Shown here piece after piece: positions 1-6,890 of a stretch of 11,809 nt of DNA. A program made the translations under genes and the position numbers. The stretch is taken from assembly GCA_046481785.1 (NCBI GenBank), contig JAWOJF010000109.1, positions 1-11,809 of the forward strand, given 5' to 3'. Origin of the DNA: JAWOJF01 sp046481785. GTDB lineage: Bacteria; Bacteroidota; Ignavibacteria; Ignavibacteriales; Ignavibacteriaceae. Below the pieces are notes generated by a model. The model searched no databases. It worked only from the letters and a program-made list of their open reading frames with translations, and had not been told where the DNA came from. How positions within the stretch are numbered: position 1 is the stretch's first letter; each line of letters opens with the position of its first letter.

Positions 1-1166
1 ATCTCTTTTAATTTTTCCAGTACAGTTTTGGTTTCAGTAATTTCACGGCAGCTTATAGCAAGGCCGTCTCCCAGTTTTACAATTTTTAAATCAAGTGCAC
101 ACTTAATTGTATTGCTCACTAATGGATCATACAAAACTGATTCCCTGTTTAATGCTTTTCCGGTTTCAATAATTTCGCAAAGTTCCTTAAACATTACAGA
201 ATAATCCTGCAGAGTAAATATTTCAAGAAGATGCCTTAACGGCGTATCAGCAGAAATCTTTTCGGCTAGATTAACACCGGCAGGATTTATATACCTTGTG
301 CTGAAATCAACAATTTTATTCTCCGAATTCCGGACCGCCTCAAAAATTGCAAACGGATCAAGCATATTTTCCACGGAAGTACGGAACTTCTCTTCACTTT
401 TTTTCAGCAGGTCTTCAGCTTTTTTCCTGTCTGTAATATTTTCAATCATCATAAGCAGATGAGGTTCGCTGCCTGACGTAAAGGATGTAAAGGTTAAATT
501 AAGCCAAAGATTTTTTCCAAACGTAGTTATAATAAAGATTTCTTTATTTACTTCAATACCTTCATTAAGTACAAGTTTTGCTAAAGTGTAAAGCCCGTAT
601 TTACGCCACGAGATAAGCTCTGTAAAATTCTGGCTTAATAATATCTCTTTCGAAGCTCCGACAATTTCTGCAAAATAGTCATTTACTGAAATGCATTGCC
701 CCATACTGTTATATGTCGCAATTCCTACAGGCGCCGATTTAATAATTCTTCTGTTAAATTCGGAGGCTTCTTTCATCAGCAATTGGTTTATCTTGCTTTC
801 AACTATATCATGTGCAATAAAACAAATTCTTGATTCGCCGTTCTTAAGTTTAAAAATGTTGCTGCTGGCTTCAACAGGCAGACGGCTTCCATCTTTCCTG
901 ATAAACTTTAGCTCACCTGATGCCTTACCGTATTTCTCTCTTTCTCTGCGGAATAATTTAAAGTTTGGATCTAAAATATCTATAAGTGCATCTGTGCCTG
1001 AAGAACATATCTCTTCCATATTCATTCCAAGCATATCTTCTGCAGCAGCATTTGCTTCATAGATTTTTCCGGATGGATCTGTTAAAAACACCGCATTAAC
1101 GGTGTTTTCATAAATCAGCTTGTAAACTTCACAATCTTCCACTTTATTATTAACCTGATTCTCCAT
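1..1166 (-). CDS. Multi-PAS sensor protein, N-terminal part (3' end beyond window)
   Basis: The minus strand reads open for 388 codons from ATG 1164-1166 to the left edge without a stop. There is no signal peptide or membrane segment, so it looks cytosolic. Three PAS-like units are visible. The first spans about residues 12-122 (FLTDPSGKIYEANAAAEDML, then FIRKDGSRLPVEAS and FIAHDI). The second spans about 136-247 (SAPVGIATYNSMGQCISVND, ending MMIENITDRKKAE). The third, more diverged, spans about 258-378 and ends CREITETKTVLEKLK at the edge. The DITxRK-style PAC endings and the connecting helix KKAEDLLKKSEEKFR are typical of PAS arrays that feed an output domain. That domain (histidine kinase, GGDEF, phosphatase or other) lies outside the window, so the class cannot be named. 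No clear Shine-Dalgarno precedes the start. It is divergent from the metal-efflux cluster; a regulatory link is possible but unproven. Confidence 0.85.
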   Translation of the reverse strand, partial: MENQVNNKVEDCEVYKLIYENTVNAVFLTDPSGKIYEANAAAEDMLGMNMEEICSSGTDALIDILDPNFKLFRREREKYGKASGELKFIRKDGSRLPVEASSNIFKLKNGESRICFIAHDIVESKINQLLMKEASEFNRRIIKSAPVGIATYNSMGQCISVNDYFAEIVGASKEILLSQNFTELISWRKYGLYTLAKLVLNEGIEVNKEIFIITTFGKNLWLNLTFTSFTSGSEPHLLMMIENITDRKKAEDLLKKSEEKFRTSVENMLDPFAIFEAVRNSENKIVDFSTRYINPAGVNLAEKISADTPLRHLLEIFTLQDYSVMFKELCEIIETGKALNRESVLYDPLVSNTIKCALDLKIVKLGDGLAISCREITETKTVLEKLKE

Positions 1167-1264
1167 ATTTAGATTTACATTTACCCCTATATTCGCAATT
1201 CGGCAGCTCTTTTTTATGTAAATGAAGCAAACGCAACATTTTTGTAGTAAACGAGCATATTTTA

Positions 1265-1313
1265 AGCAAATTAGCTACAAAGGTAAGACCTTCATATATA
1301 AATTAAATTTGCT
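1265..1313. repeat. Nested inverted repeat (AGCAAATT / AATTTGCT)
   Basis: The arms AGCAAATT (1265-1272) and AATTTGCT (1306-1313) are perfect 8-base reverse complements. The 33 bases between them contain a second small hairpin, AAGGT-AAG-ACCTT (1280-1292). The position between divergent genes suits an operator or a structured leader, but the A+T-rich arms could also arise by chance. Confidence 0.35.
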
Positions 1314-1444
1314 AAATGAATGATTTTATTAGACTTACATGAAATAACCCGCGTTCCTGTGGCATCTTAAGTTCCGGATAGATGGTATTTATGTAAACTT
1401 GCATCCCTGCTGTATTTGGTACGGATGGAGTCAAAATATTCGAG

Positions 1445-1470
1445 ATTATTGCTTTTTATTCAGCAATAGT
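1445..1470. promoter_or_regulatory. Inverted repeat just upstream of the small Cys/Met gene
   Basis: TATTGCT (1447-1453) and AGCAATA (1462-1468) form a perfect 7-bp inverted repeat with an 8-base spacer. One wobble and one further pair extend it to 1445 and 1470. It ends 17 bases before the start codon at 1488, so it could be an operator or a hairpin limiting translation. A repeat of the same 7-8-7 geometry occurs before the pump gene (2024-2045). The function is inferred from position only. Confidence 0.4.
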
Positions 1471-1487
1471 TTAAGTTTAATGGGTAA

Positions 1488-1892
1488 ATGAAAAAGATAC
1501 ACATATTAATATTAACTTTTGTATTCTTCCTCTCCACAACATCTTTGCCGGTGTCTTTACACATGTGCAAAATGATGGAAGATGTCTCATCCGAAAAATG
1601 CGGTATGTGCGATTCCGGAATGGGTGCAAATGAAAATAAAGATACTGCTCATTTTAAGAATGGTTTTTCATCTCCCTGCTGTTCCACTCAACTGATAGAT
1701 ACTTCTGTTAAAGATAACTTCTTAAATAAATCAACCTCACAGGATTTTAACCCGGTAAAAATTTTATCAATAATTCCGGCTGAAGAAATTTCTGATATTA
1801 CAAATATCGCTTCATATACAGATGAAGATACTTTGCCTCCCCCGCTTCAAAGTAATGTACTTTATCTTTTCAACTCCACATTCCTTATCTGA
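1488..1892 (+). CDS. Small secreted Cys/His/Met protein, HYC_CC_PP-like
   Basis: The 134-residue protein begins with a hydrophobic signal-type segment (about residues 5-24), so it is probably exported or membrane-anchored. Right after this segment is HMCKMM (residues 25-30). It is followed by CGMC (38-41), M45, a vicinal Cys pair PCC (63-65) and LPPPL (116-120) near the C-terminus. This order of motifs matches what I recall of the HYC_CC_PP family of small Bacteroidota proteins, with HMC in place of HYC. The biochemical role of that family is not established to my knowledge. The soft metal ligands and the Cu/Ag-type pump gene 165 bases downstream suggest periplasmic copper or silver binding or sensing. 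The start is the first Met before the signal segment; the Shine-Dalgarno is weak. The upstream ATG at 1480 is closed at once by a stop. Confidence 0.75.
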   Translation: MKKIHILILTFVFFLSTTSLPVSLHMCKMMEDVSSEKCGMCDSGMGANENKDTAHFKNGFSSPCCSTQLIDTSVKDNFLNKSTSQDFNPVKILSIIPAEEISDITNIASYTDEDTLPPPLQSNVLYLFNSTFLI

Positions 1893-2016
1893 TATTCTCT
1901 ATATATTAATCATATCCTGATTGGTAAATGCTTTCATTCTTTATAAATGATTTACATAAAGATGATTTTGCATAAATCTTTCTGGGAACTGCCATTAAAT
2001 ATTTTAAAATTTTAAT

Positions 2017-2026
2017 ATACATGTAT
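2017..2026. repeat. 10-bp palindrome ATACATGTAT upstream of pump gene
   Basis: ATACATGTAT is a perfect palindrome 31 bases before the pump start codon and slightly overlaps the inverted repeat at 2024-2045. It resembles a CopY-type TACAnnTGTA site but lacks the two central bases, so I do not assign a regulator. The region is A+T-rich and a palindrome of this length may be fortuitous. Confidence 0.25.
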
Positions 2027-2045
2027 GAGCTGACCATTGCTCATA
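2024..2045. promoter_or_regulatory. Inverted repeat before the pump ribosome binding site
   Basis: TATGAGC (2024-2030) and GCTCATA (2039-2045) are perfect 7-bp reverse complements with spacer TGACCATT. It ends 3 bases before the Shine-Dalgarno GGAGAA of the pump gene. It could act as an operator or as an mRNA hairpin near the ribosome binding site. It has the same 7-8-7 geometry and TAT/ATA ends as the repeat at 1447-1468, though the inner bases differ. Confidence 0.4.
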
Positions 2046-2048
2046 AAT

Positions 2049-2054
2049 GGAGAA
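2049..2054 (+). promoter_or_regulatory. Shine-Dalgarno GGAGAA that fixes the pump start at 2058
   Basis: GGAGAA lies 3 bases before ATG 2058. The reading frame can be extended to a TTG at 2037, but that codon has no ribosome binding site and sits inside the inverted repeat. The ATG gives the N-terminus MIEKIIDWSAKNRFLVLL, typical of CusA/CzcA pumps. Confidence 0.65.
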
Positions 2055-2057
2055 TTT

Positions 2058-5000
2058 ATGATAGAGAAAATAATAGACTGGAGTGCAAAGAACAGGTTTC
2101 TTGTTCTGCTTGCATACCTGATCCTGACAGCATACGGAATTTACAGCGTTGCCAATCTTCCAGTGGATGCAATACCTGATTTGTCTGAAAACCAGGTAAT
2201 AGTATTTACAGAATATATGGGAAGATCACCCCAGATTGTAGAAGACCAGGTAACGTATCCTCTTGTTTCCGCCCTGCAGGGCCTGCCTGATGTAAAGGCT
2301 GTCCGGGCAAATTCAATGTTCGGCATGTCTTTTATCTTTGTGATTTTTGAGGATCAAACTGATTTTTATTTTGCACGTACACGTGTGCTTGAAAGACTTA
2401 GTACTGTTCAGGCACAACTGCCCCCGGGCGTAACTCCTACTCTTGGTCCTGAAGGGACAGGCGTAGGACATGTATTCTGGTACACTGTAGAAAGTGATCA
2501 GCATGATTTGGGTACTTTACGTGCTATACAGGACTGGTACATCCGTTATAAACTCTCAGCAGTTGATGGTGTTGCCGAAGCAGCAAGTGTAGGCGGTTTT
2601 GTTAAACAGTACCAGGTTGATGTTGATCCGGATAAATTAAGAGCTTACGATCTTTCCACTTCAGATGTTATTAGCGCTATACAGCGAAGCAACAATGAAG
2701 TGGGCGGAAAAATTATTGAAGTAAGTGATGCCGAATATTTTGTAAGAGGCCAGGGCTATATCCAGACGAAAGCGGATATTGAAAACACCGTAGTAACAAG
2801 CAGAAACGGGATCCCGGTTTTACTTGGCCGCCTGGCAACAATACAGTTCGGCGGAGATATCAGGAGAGGTTCTCTTGAAAAAGACGGCACCGGTGAAGTT
2901 GTTGGCGGCATTATTGTTATGCGGATGGGAGAAAATGCCCAGCAGGTTATTGATAATGTAAAGGAAAAGATTAAAGAAATTTCTCCCGGACTTCCGGATG
3001 GAGTAAAGATAATACCCTCTTATGACAGAAGCACTTTGATTGAACAGGCTATCGGAACTCTCGAAAGAGCCCTGTTGGAAGCGGCTATAGTTGTTTCCTT
3101 AATGGTTGCAATCTTCCTCCTCCATTGGAGAAGTATAGTAAGGATTATTATAGAAATTCCCGTTGCTGTGCTTCTCGCATTTATACTGATGTACACTTTC
3201 GATATTACATCTAATATAATGAGTCTTGGCGGAATCATTCTTGCAATAGGAGTAATAGTAGATTCGTCCATAGTTATGGTTGAAAATGCTTACCGTAATA
3301 TTGCAAGGGCAATGAAGGATAAAGGCAAATTAACCCCTGAAGAATATAAACAGCTTTCAGTACAGTCTGCCAAACAGGTGGGCAGGGCAATATTCTTTTC
3401 TGAACTGGTTATTCTAGTCTCGTTCCTGCCGGTATTTATGTTAAGCGGACAGGAAGGGAAGCTTTTTACACCGTTAGCTTTTACAAAAACTTTTGTAATG
3501 ATTGGTGCCGCAGCAGTTGTTATTACTTTAATCCCCGTTCTGATGACCCTGCTGATGCGCGGAAAATTCAGAAGTGAAAACGAAAATCCTGTTACCCGCT
3601 TTTTTAACCGGCTATATGAACCGGTTATCCATTGGGTTCTAAAATACAGAAAAACTACTATAGCAATTAATATAATTGCATTACTAATAACAGTTCCAAT
3701 GATTATATCAACAGGTTCTGAATTTATGCCGCCTCTTGATGAAGGCTCAATCCTATATATGCCTGTAACTCTGCCTAATGCTTCTATTACTGAAGTAAAC
3801 AGGATAATGCAGGTGCAGGATCAGATCATAAAAGCAGTACCGGAAGTGCATCACGTTCTTGGTAAAGCCGGCAGAGCTGAAACTGCAACCGATAATGCCC
3901 CTTTAAGTATGATTGAAACTATCATTATCCTTAAGGATAAATCAGAATGGCGCCCGGGAATAACTAAGAATGATATTATACAGGAATTGGATCAGAAGCT
4001 TCAGATACCCGGTGTTAGAAACGGATGGACACAGCCTATTATTAACAGGATAAATATGCTTGCCACCGGCGTACGAACGGATATAGGCTTTAAAATATTC
4101 GGCGCCGACCTTGATACACTTGAATACTATGCTGTTAAAGCTGAAGAACTGCTAAAGACAGTTGATGGTGCAGCAGATGTTGTTGCCGAAAGAGTTCAGA
4201 ACGGCTACTATCTTGATATAGCAATTAAACGTGAAGCCTCCGCACGTTATGGAGTTAATATTGCAGAAGTACAGGATATTATTGAAATGGCAATAGGCGG
4301 ACAAAATCTTGGAATAGTGCTGGACGGAAGAATGCGTTTTCCAATCCGCATGAGATATGAAAGAGAAATAAGAGATAATATTGAGAGCCTTGAAAATCTT
4401 ATTGTCCCGGTTTCAACTGCTTCGTATAGTTCAGGCACTGGAGCATCTGCAAGTTCAGGCATAAGAGCCGGCGCATCAGGTATGAATTCTATGAGCTCAA
4501 TGGGGGGAGGCTCTTCATTACCGGTAAGTAACAGCAGAGGTAATCCAACTGTTTCTGGTAATGGAACTACTTCCCTGCTCTCATCAGGAAGCGGTTCAAA
4601 AGTCTATCTGCCGTTATCTTATTTTGCAGATATAAGTATTTTAACAGGCCCCCCTATGATCAGCAGTGAAGATGGTATGCTTCGCTCTATAGTATTTATG
4701 AATACACGCGGGCGGGATATGGGAAGTGTTATGAATGATGCAAAACAAATAATAGATGAGGAGCTTAACCTGCCTCCGGGTTACAGTTATTCGTGGAGTG
4801 GTCAATATGAAAGCAAGATGAGAGCTCAGCAGACAATTACAGTTATTATGCCTGTTGTTTTCCTGTTAATTTTTGTACTGCTTTATTTCACATTTAAAGA
4901 TTATATGGAAGCAGCAGTAGTTATGCTTTCGGTTCCTTTTGCACTTATAGGCGGTATGTATATGATTTATATCCTCGGTTATAATTTCTCTGTAGCCGTC

Positions 5001-5414
5001 TGGGTAGGATTTATTGCCTTATATGGAATAGCAGTTGAAACCGGTGTTGTTATGGTTGTTTACCTGCATGAGTCGCTTGACAGGCGAATCCGTTCCCATA
5101 AAAAAGGAGAACGGGGAGAAATAACAAAACAGGATATTTATGATTCAACTATTGAAGGCTCAGTTCTCCGCTTAAGACCAAAACTAATGACCGTATTTAC
5201 AAGTATGATTGGGCTTATACCAATTATGTGGGCTACCGGTACCGGTAGTGATGTAATGAAACCTTTAACCGCACCAATGATAGGCGGACTTTTAACCTCG
5301 GCGGTGCATGTTCTTGTAGTTACCCCTATTCTATTTCTATATATGAAAGAACGTGCACTTGATAAAGGTAAACTTGAAGTCTCTAAAATATCAGACTGGA
5401 TGAGGGAGGATTAA
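2058..5414 (+). CDS. cusA: CusA-type heavy-metal RND efflux pump, Cu(I)/Ag(I) class
   Basis: This inner membrane proton-driven pump has 1118 residues; E. coli CusA has 1047. The N-terminus MIEKIIDWSAKNRFLVLLAY is the usual TM1 start. Other family hallmarks are GTGVGHVFWYTV, TM4 AIGVIVDSSIVMVEN with D402 and E409 for proton relay, SGQEGKLFTPLAFTKTF, SEFMPPLDEGSILYMP and GIAVETGVVMVVYLHE. The AIG-x3-D pattern in TM4 follows the Cu/Ag subclass rather than the DFG-x3-DGA pattern of Zn/Co/Cd pumps. M568, M618 and M667 match E. coli CusA M573, M623 and M672 in local sequence and in spacing (50 and 49 residues), which are the Cu/Ag relay methionines. A Ser/Gly-rich insertion of about 62 residues (786-847, with M809, M812 and M815) explains most of the extra length. 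The next gene starts one base after the stop, so the two are translationally coupled. Confidence 0.95.
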   Translation: MIEKIIDWSAKNRFLVLLAYLILTAYGIYSVANLPVDAIPDLSENQVIVFTEYMGRSPQIVEDQVTYPLVSALQGLPDVKAVRANSMFGMSFIFVIFEDQTDFYFARTRVLERLSTVQAQLPPGVTPTLGPEGTGVGHVFWYTVESDQHDLGTLRAIQDWYIRYKLSAVDGVAEAASVGGFVKQYQVDVDPDKLRAYDLSTSDVISAIQRSNNEVGGKIIEVSDAEYFVRGQGYIQTKADIENTVVTSRNGIPVLLGRLATIQFGGDIRRGSLEKDGTGEVVGGIIVMRMGENAQQVIDNVKEKIKEISPGLPDGVKIIPSYDRSTLIEQAIGTLERALLEAAIVVSLMVAIFLLHWRSIVRIIIEIPVAVLLAFILMYTFDITSNIMSLGGIILAIGVIVDSSIVMVENAYRNIARAMKDKGKLTPEEYKQLSVQSAKQVGRAIFFSELVILVSFLPVFMLSGQEGKLFTPLAFTKTFVMIGAAAVVITLIPVLMTLLMRGKFRSENENPVTRFFNRLYEPVIHWVLKYRKTTIAINIIALLITVPMIISTGSEFMPPLDEGSILYMPVTLPNASITEVNRIMQVQDQIIKAVPEVHHVLGKAGRAETATDNAPLSMIETIIILKDKSEWRPGITKNDIIQELDQKLQIPGVRNGWTQPIINRINMLATGVRTDIGFKIFGADLDTLEYYAVKAEELLKTVDGAADVVAERVQNGYYLDIAIKREASARYGVNIAEVQDIIEMAIGGQNLGIVLDGRMRFPIRMRYEREIRDNIESLENLIVPVSTASYSSGTGASASSGIRAGASGMNSMSSMGGGSSLPVSNSRGNPTVSGNGTTSLLSSGSGSKVYLPLSYFADISILTGPPMISSEDGMLRSIVFMNTRGRDMGSVMNDAKQIIDEELNLPPGYSYSWSGQYESKMRAQQTITVIMPVVFLLIFVLLYFTFKDYMEAAVVMLSVPFALIGGMYMIYILGYNFSVAVWVGFIALYGIAVETGVVMVVYLHESLDRRIRSHKKGERGEITKQDIYDSTIEGSVLRLRPKLMTVFTSMIGLIPIMWATGTGSDVMKPLTAPMIGGLLTSAVHVLVVTPILFLYMKERALDKGKLEVSKISDWMRED
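5404..5410 (+). promoter_or_regulatory. Strong Shine-Dalgarno GGGAGGA inside the pump 3' end
   Basis: GGGAGGA overlaps the last codons of the pump gene, with 5 bases between it and ATG 5416. It strongly favours initiation at 5416 even though the signal peptide only begins near the in-frame Met at 5491. Confidence 0.7.
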
Positions 5415-5415
5415 T

Positions 5416-5490
5416 ATGATTTTGGATTTTAGATTTTTGAATTCAGATTTAGAAATTCCATCTCCATCTTGTGGTGGAGCTTGTCATGGT
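5416..5490 (+). repeat. Possible in-frame inserted element with hairpin at the 5' end of the outer membrane factor gene
   Basis: Exactly 75 bases (25 codons) separate the well-placed ATG 5416 from ATG 5491, where a normal signal peptide starts. The first half is a low-complexity T-rich run of ATTTT-type units. The second half carries a 7-bp hairpin, CTCCATC-TTGT-GGTGGAG (5462-5479, one T-G wobble). The encoded residues look unlike any outer membrane factor N-terminus. This is the composition expected of a small mobile or palindromic intergenic element that has been read through. No second copy exists in the window, so this remains inference. Confidence 0.35.
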
Positions 5491-6792
5491 ATGCAGCAAG
5501 TAAAAGTCAGGATTCTCCTTTATTTTTTCCTGTCATTGCTGTTTATCCTTCCGGTAAATGCCCAATCGGTTGATTCTCTTGTTAATGAAGCATTACAGAA
5601 TAATCCTCAGCTTAAGGCAATGCAGGAAAAAATAAAATCGGCGGAGTATAAAAGTGAAGGCGCAGGGTTTCTTCCCCCGCCGACTGTGGGAATTGAATTT
5701 TCACAGATACCGCTGGAAGATGCAAATCCTTTTACTAAGGCTTTATCTCAAAGTATTTCGGTTTCCCAGATGTTTATGCCCGGGGGGAAATTAAGTGCTA
5801 TGAAGGATGCTGAAAGAAAAGGTATATCGGTTGCTGAAAAAGAATACGAAACATACAGGCTAAAACTTAGAGCCGGTGTTAAATCAAAATATTTTGAAAT
5901 ATGGATGATGGAACACCATATAGGTCTACGGGATGAAATAATAGCCCTGCTTAATAATCTGCTTCAATCAACTGAACAGCTATATGTAACAGGGAGTGCA
6001 AAGTATTCTGATATCCTGATGATAAAGGCTGAACTTGCCGCAAACAAAACACAGCTTGAAGTTCTTGAAAATGATATCTCAGCATCTGTTTATGAAATGA
6101 ATGCTATACTTGGCAGGGATCTGAACAATGATGAACTGGCAGTATCTCATACCTGGAAAACAGATCCAACTGCATATTCTGCTGAAGAATTAGTTGAAGT
6201 TCTTGGTTCATCAAATCCGGAACTACAAAGGATGGAAGAGATGATCGAAATGAACAGGCTGCAAATAACTGCTAATAATAAAGAGCTGATCCCTGACTTT
6301 ATGCTGCAGGGAATGATAATGCGGATGCCGCAAGGGATGATACTTACATCGAAAAGTCCTGTTCATGCACTTGACGGTATGGGAGATACTGAATATATGT
6401 ACAGCATTATGGCTTCAGTTACCCTTCCATTTATGCCATGGTCATCAGGCAAAATTACTGCCCGGGAAGAAGAGTTAACTGCTGCTATAAGCGGTCTCTC
6501 CTCTGAAAAGTACGATATGCAGAGAAGAATGATTTCCGAACTAAGGGGATTGCTTAAAAAACTTGAGAGTGAAAGGAAGAAGATAAAACTTTATTCGGAC
6601 GAAGTAATTCCTTTATACAGGCAGGCACTTGAAGCACAGGTATCGGAATTTCAAAATGCACGTACATCAATTAATGACTTAATTAATACCATGCAGATGC
6701 TCCTGATGAAAGAAGAAGAAATGGCAGAAGCCCAGATGCAGCATGAAATGATATTAGCAGAAATTGAATCAATAGCAGGAAGTGAATTATAA
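5416..6792 (+). CDS. TolC-like outer membrane efflux factor (CusC/CzcC role)
   Basis: The 458-residue protein would form the trimeric outer membrane and periplasmic channel that receives metal from the pump. After an unusual 25-residue leader (see 5416-5490), the signal peptide runs MQQVKVRILLYFFLSLLF to VNAQS, with cleavage likely after NA near residue 49. The mature part opens with SVDSLVNEALQNNPQLKAM, the classic start of the outer membrane efflux family, and shows two long amphipathic helical halves (about residues 50-250 and 265-455) as in TolC repeats. There is no lipobox, unlike E. coli CusC. A Met-rich stretch covers residues 296-340 (FMLQGMIMRMPQGM to FMPW) and fits a copper/silver role. 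The start at 5416 is chosen for its strong Shine-Dalgarno; 5491 would give a more ordinary protein of 433 residues. It is coupled to the pump gene. Confidence 0.9.
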   Translation: MILDFRFLNSDLEIPSPSCGGACHGMQQVKVRILLYFFLSLLFILPVNAQSVDSLVNEALQNNPQLKAMQEKIKSAEYKSEGAGFLPPPTVGIEFSQIPLEDANPFTKALSQSISVSQMFMPGGKLSAMKDAERKGISVAEKEYETYRLKLRAGVKSKYFEIWMMEHHIGLRDEIIALLNNLLQSTEQLYVTGSAKYSDILMIKAELAANKTQLEVLENDISASVYEMNAILGRDLNNDELAVSHTWKTDPTAYSAEELVEVLGSSNPELQRMEEMIEMNRLQITANNKELIPDFMLQGMIMRMPQGMILTSKSPVHALDGMGDTEYMYSIMASVTLPFMPWSSGKITAREEELTAAISGLSSEKYDMQRRMISELRGLLKKLESERKKIKLYSDEVIPLYRQALEAQVSEFQNARTSINDLINTMQMLLMKEEEMAEAQMQHEMILAEIESIAGSEL

Positions 6793-6890
6793 TAATCTAA
6801 GTGTACAGGTGACCTAAATGCCTAAAGTTTTTTTAAACTACGGCACAAAGGACACAGGGATTAATTAAGAAATACAGGAAATTAAAGGAT

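Larger units (their letters stand above)
1167..1487. other. Divergent intergenic region between PAS protein and small Cys/Met protein
   Basis: This stretch of 321 bases has no credible coding sequence. It must hold the promoters of both divergent genes. I could not find a convincing TTTG-N19-21-TAnnTTTG pair for either one; an isolated TAAATTTG at 1304-1311 fits the -7 box but lacks a -33 partner. It contains two inverted repeats, listed separately (1265-1313 and 1445-1470). Confidence 0.6.

Noticed and set aside
691..1062. Plus-strand open frame of 123 codons
   Set aside because: It lies antisense inside the PAS reading frame, which has clear domain homology over the same bases. Its translation has no recognisable features.
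2017..2026. CopY/BlaI-type copper operator
   Set aside because: The sequence TACATGTA lacks the two central bases of TACAnnTGTA, and no CopY-like gene is in the window.
2037..2057. TTG start seven codons upstream of the pump ATG
   Set aside because: It has no ribosome binding site and lies in the inverted repeat. ATG 2058 has GGAGAA before it and gives the family N-terminus.
6826..6839. AGTTT-TTTT-AAACT hairpin between outer membrane factor and adaptor genes
   Set aside because: A 5-bp A+T-only stem is too weak for a terminator, and the genes are likely co-transcribed.
6844..6861. Degenerate tandem CACAAAGGA-CACAGGGAT, similar in style to widespread CACAAAGG-type intergenic repeats
   Set aside because: Only two imperfect nine-base copies are present, too little to call a repeat element.
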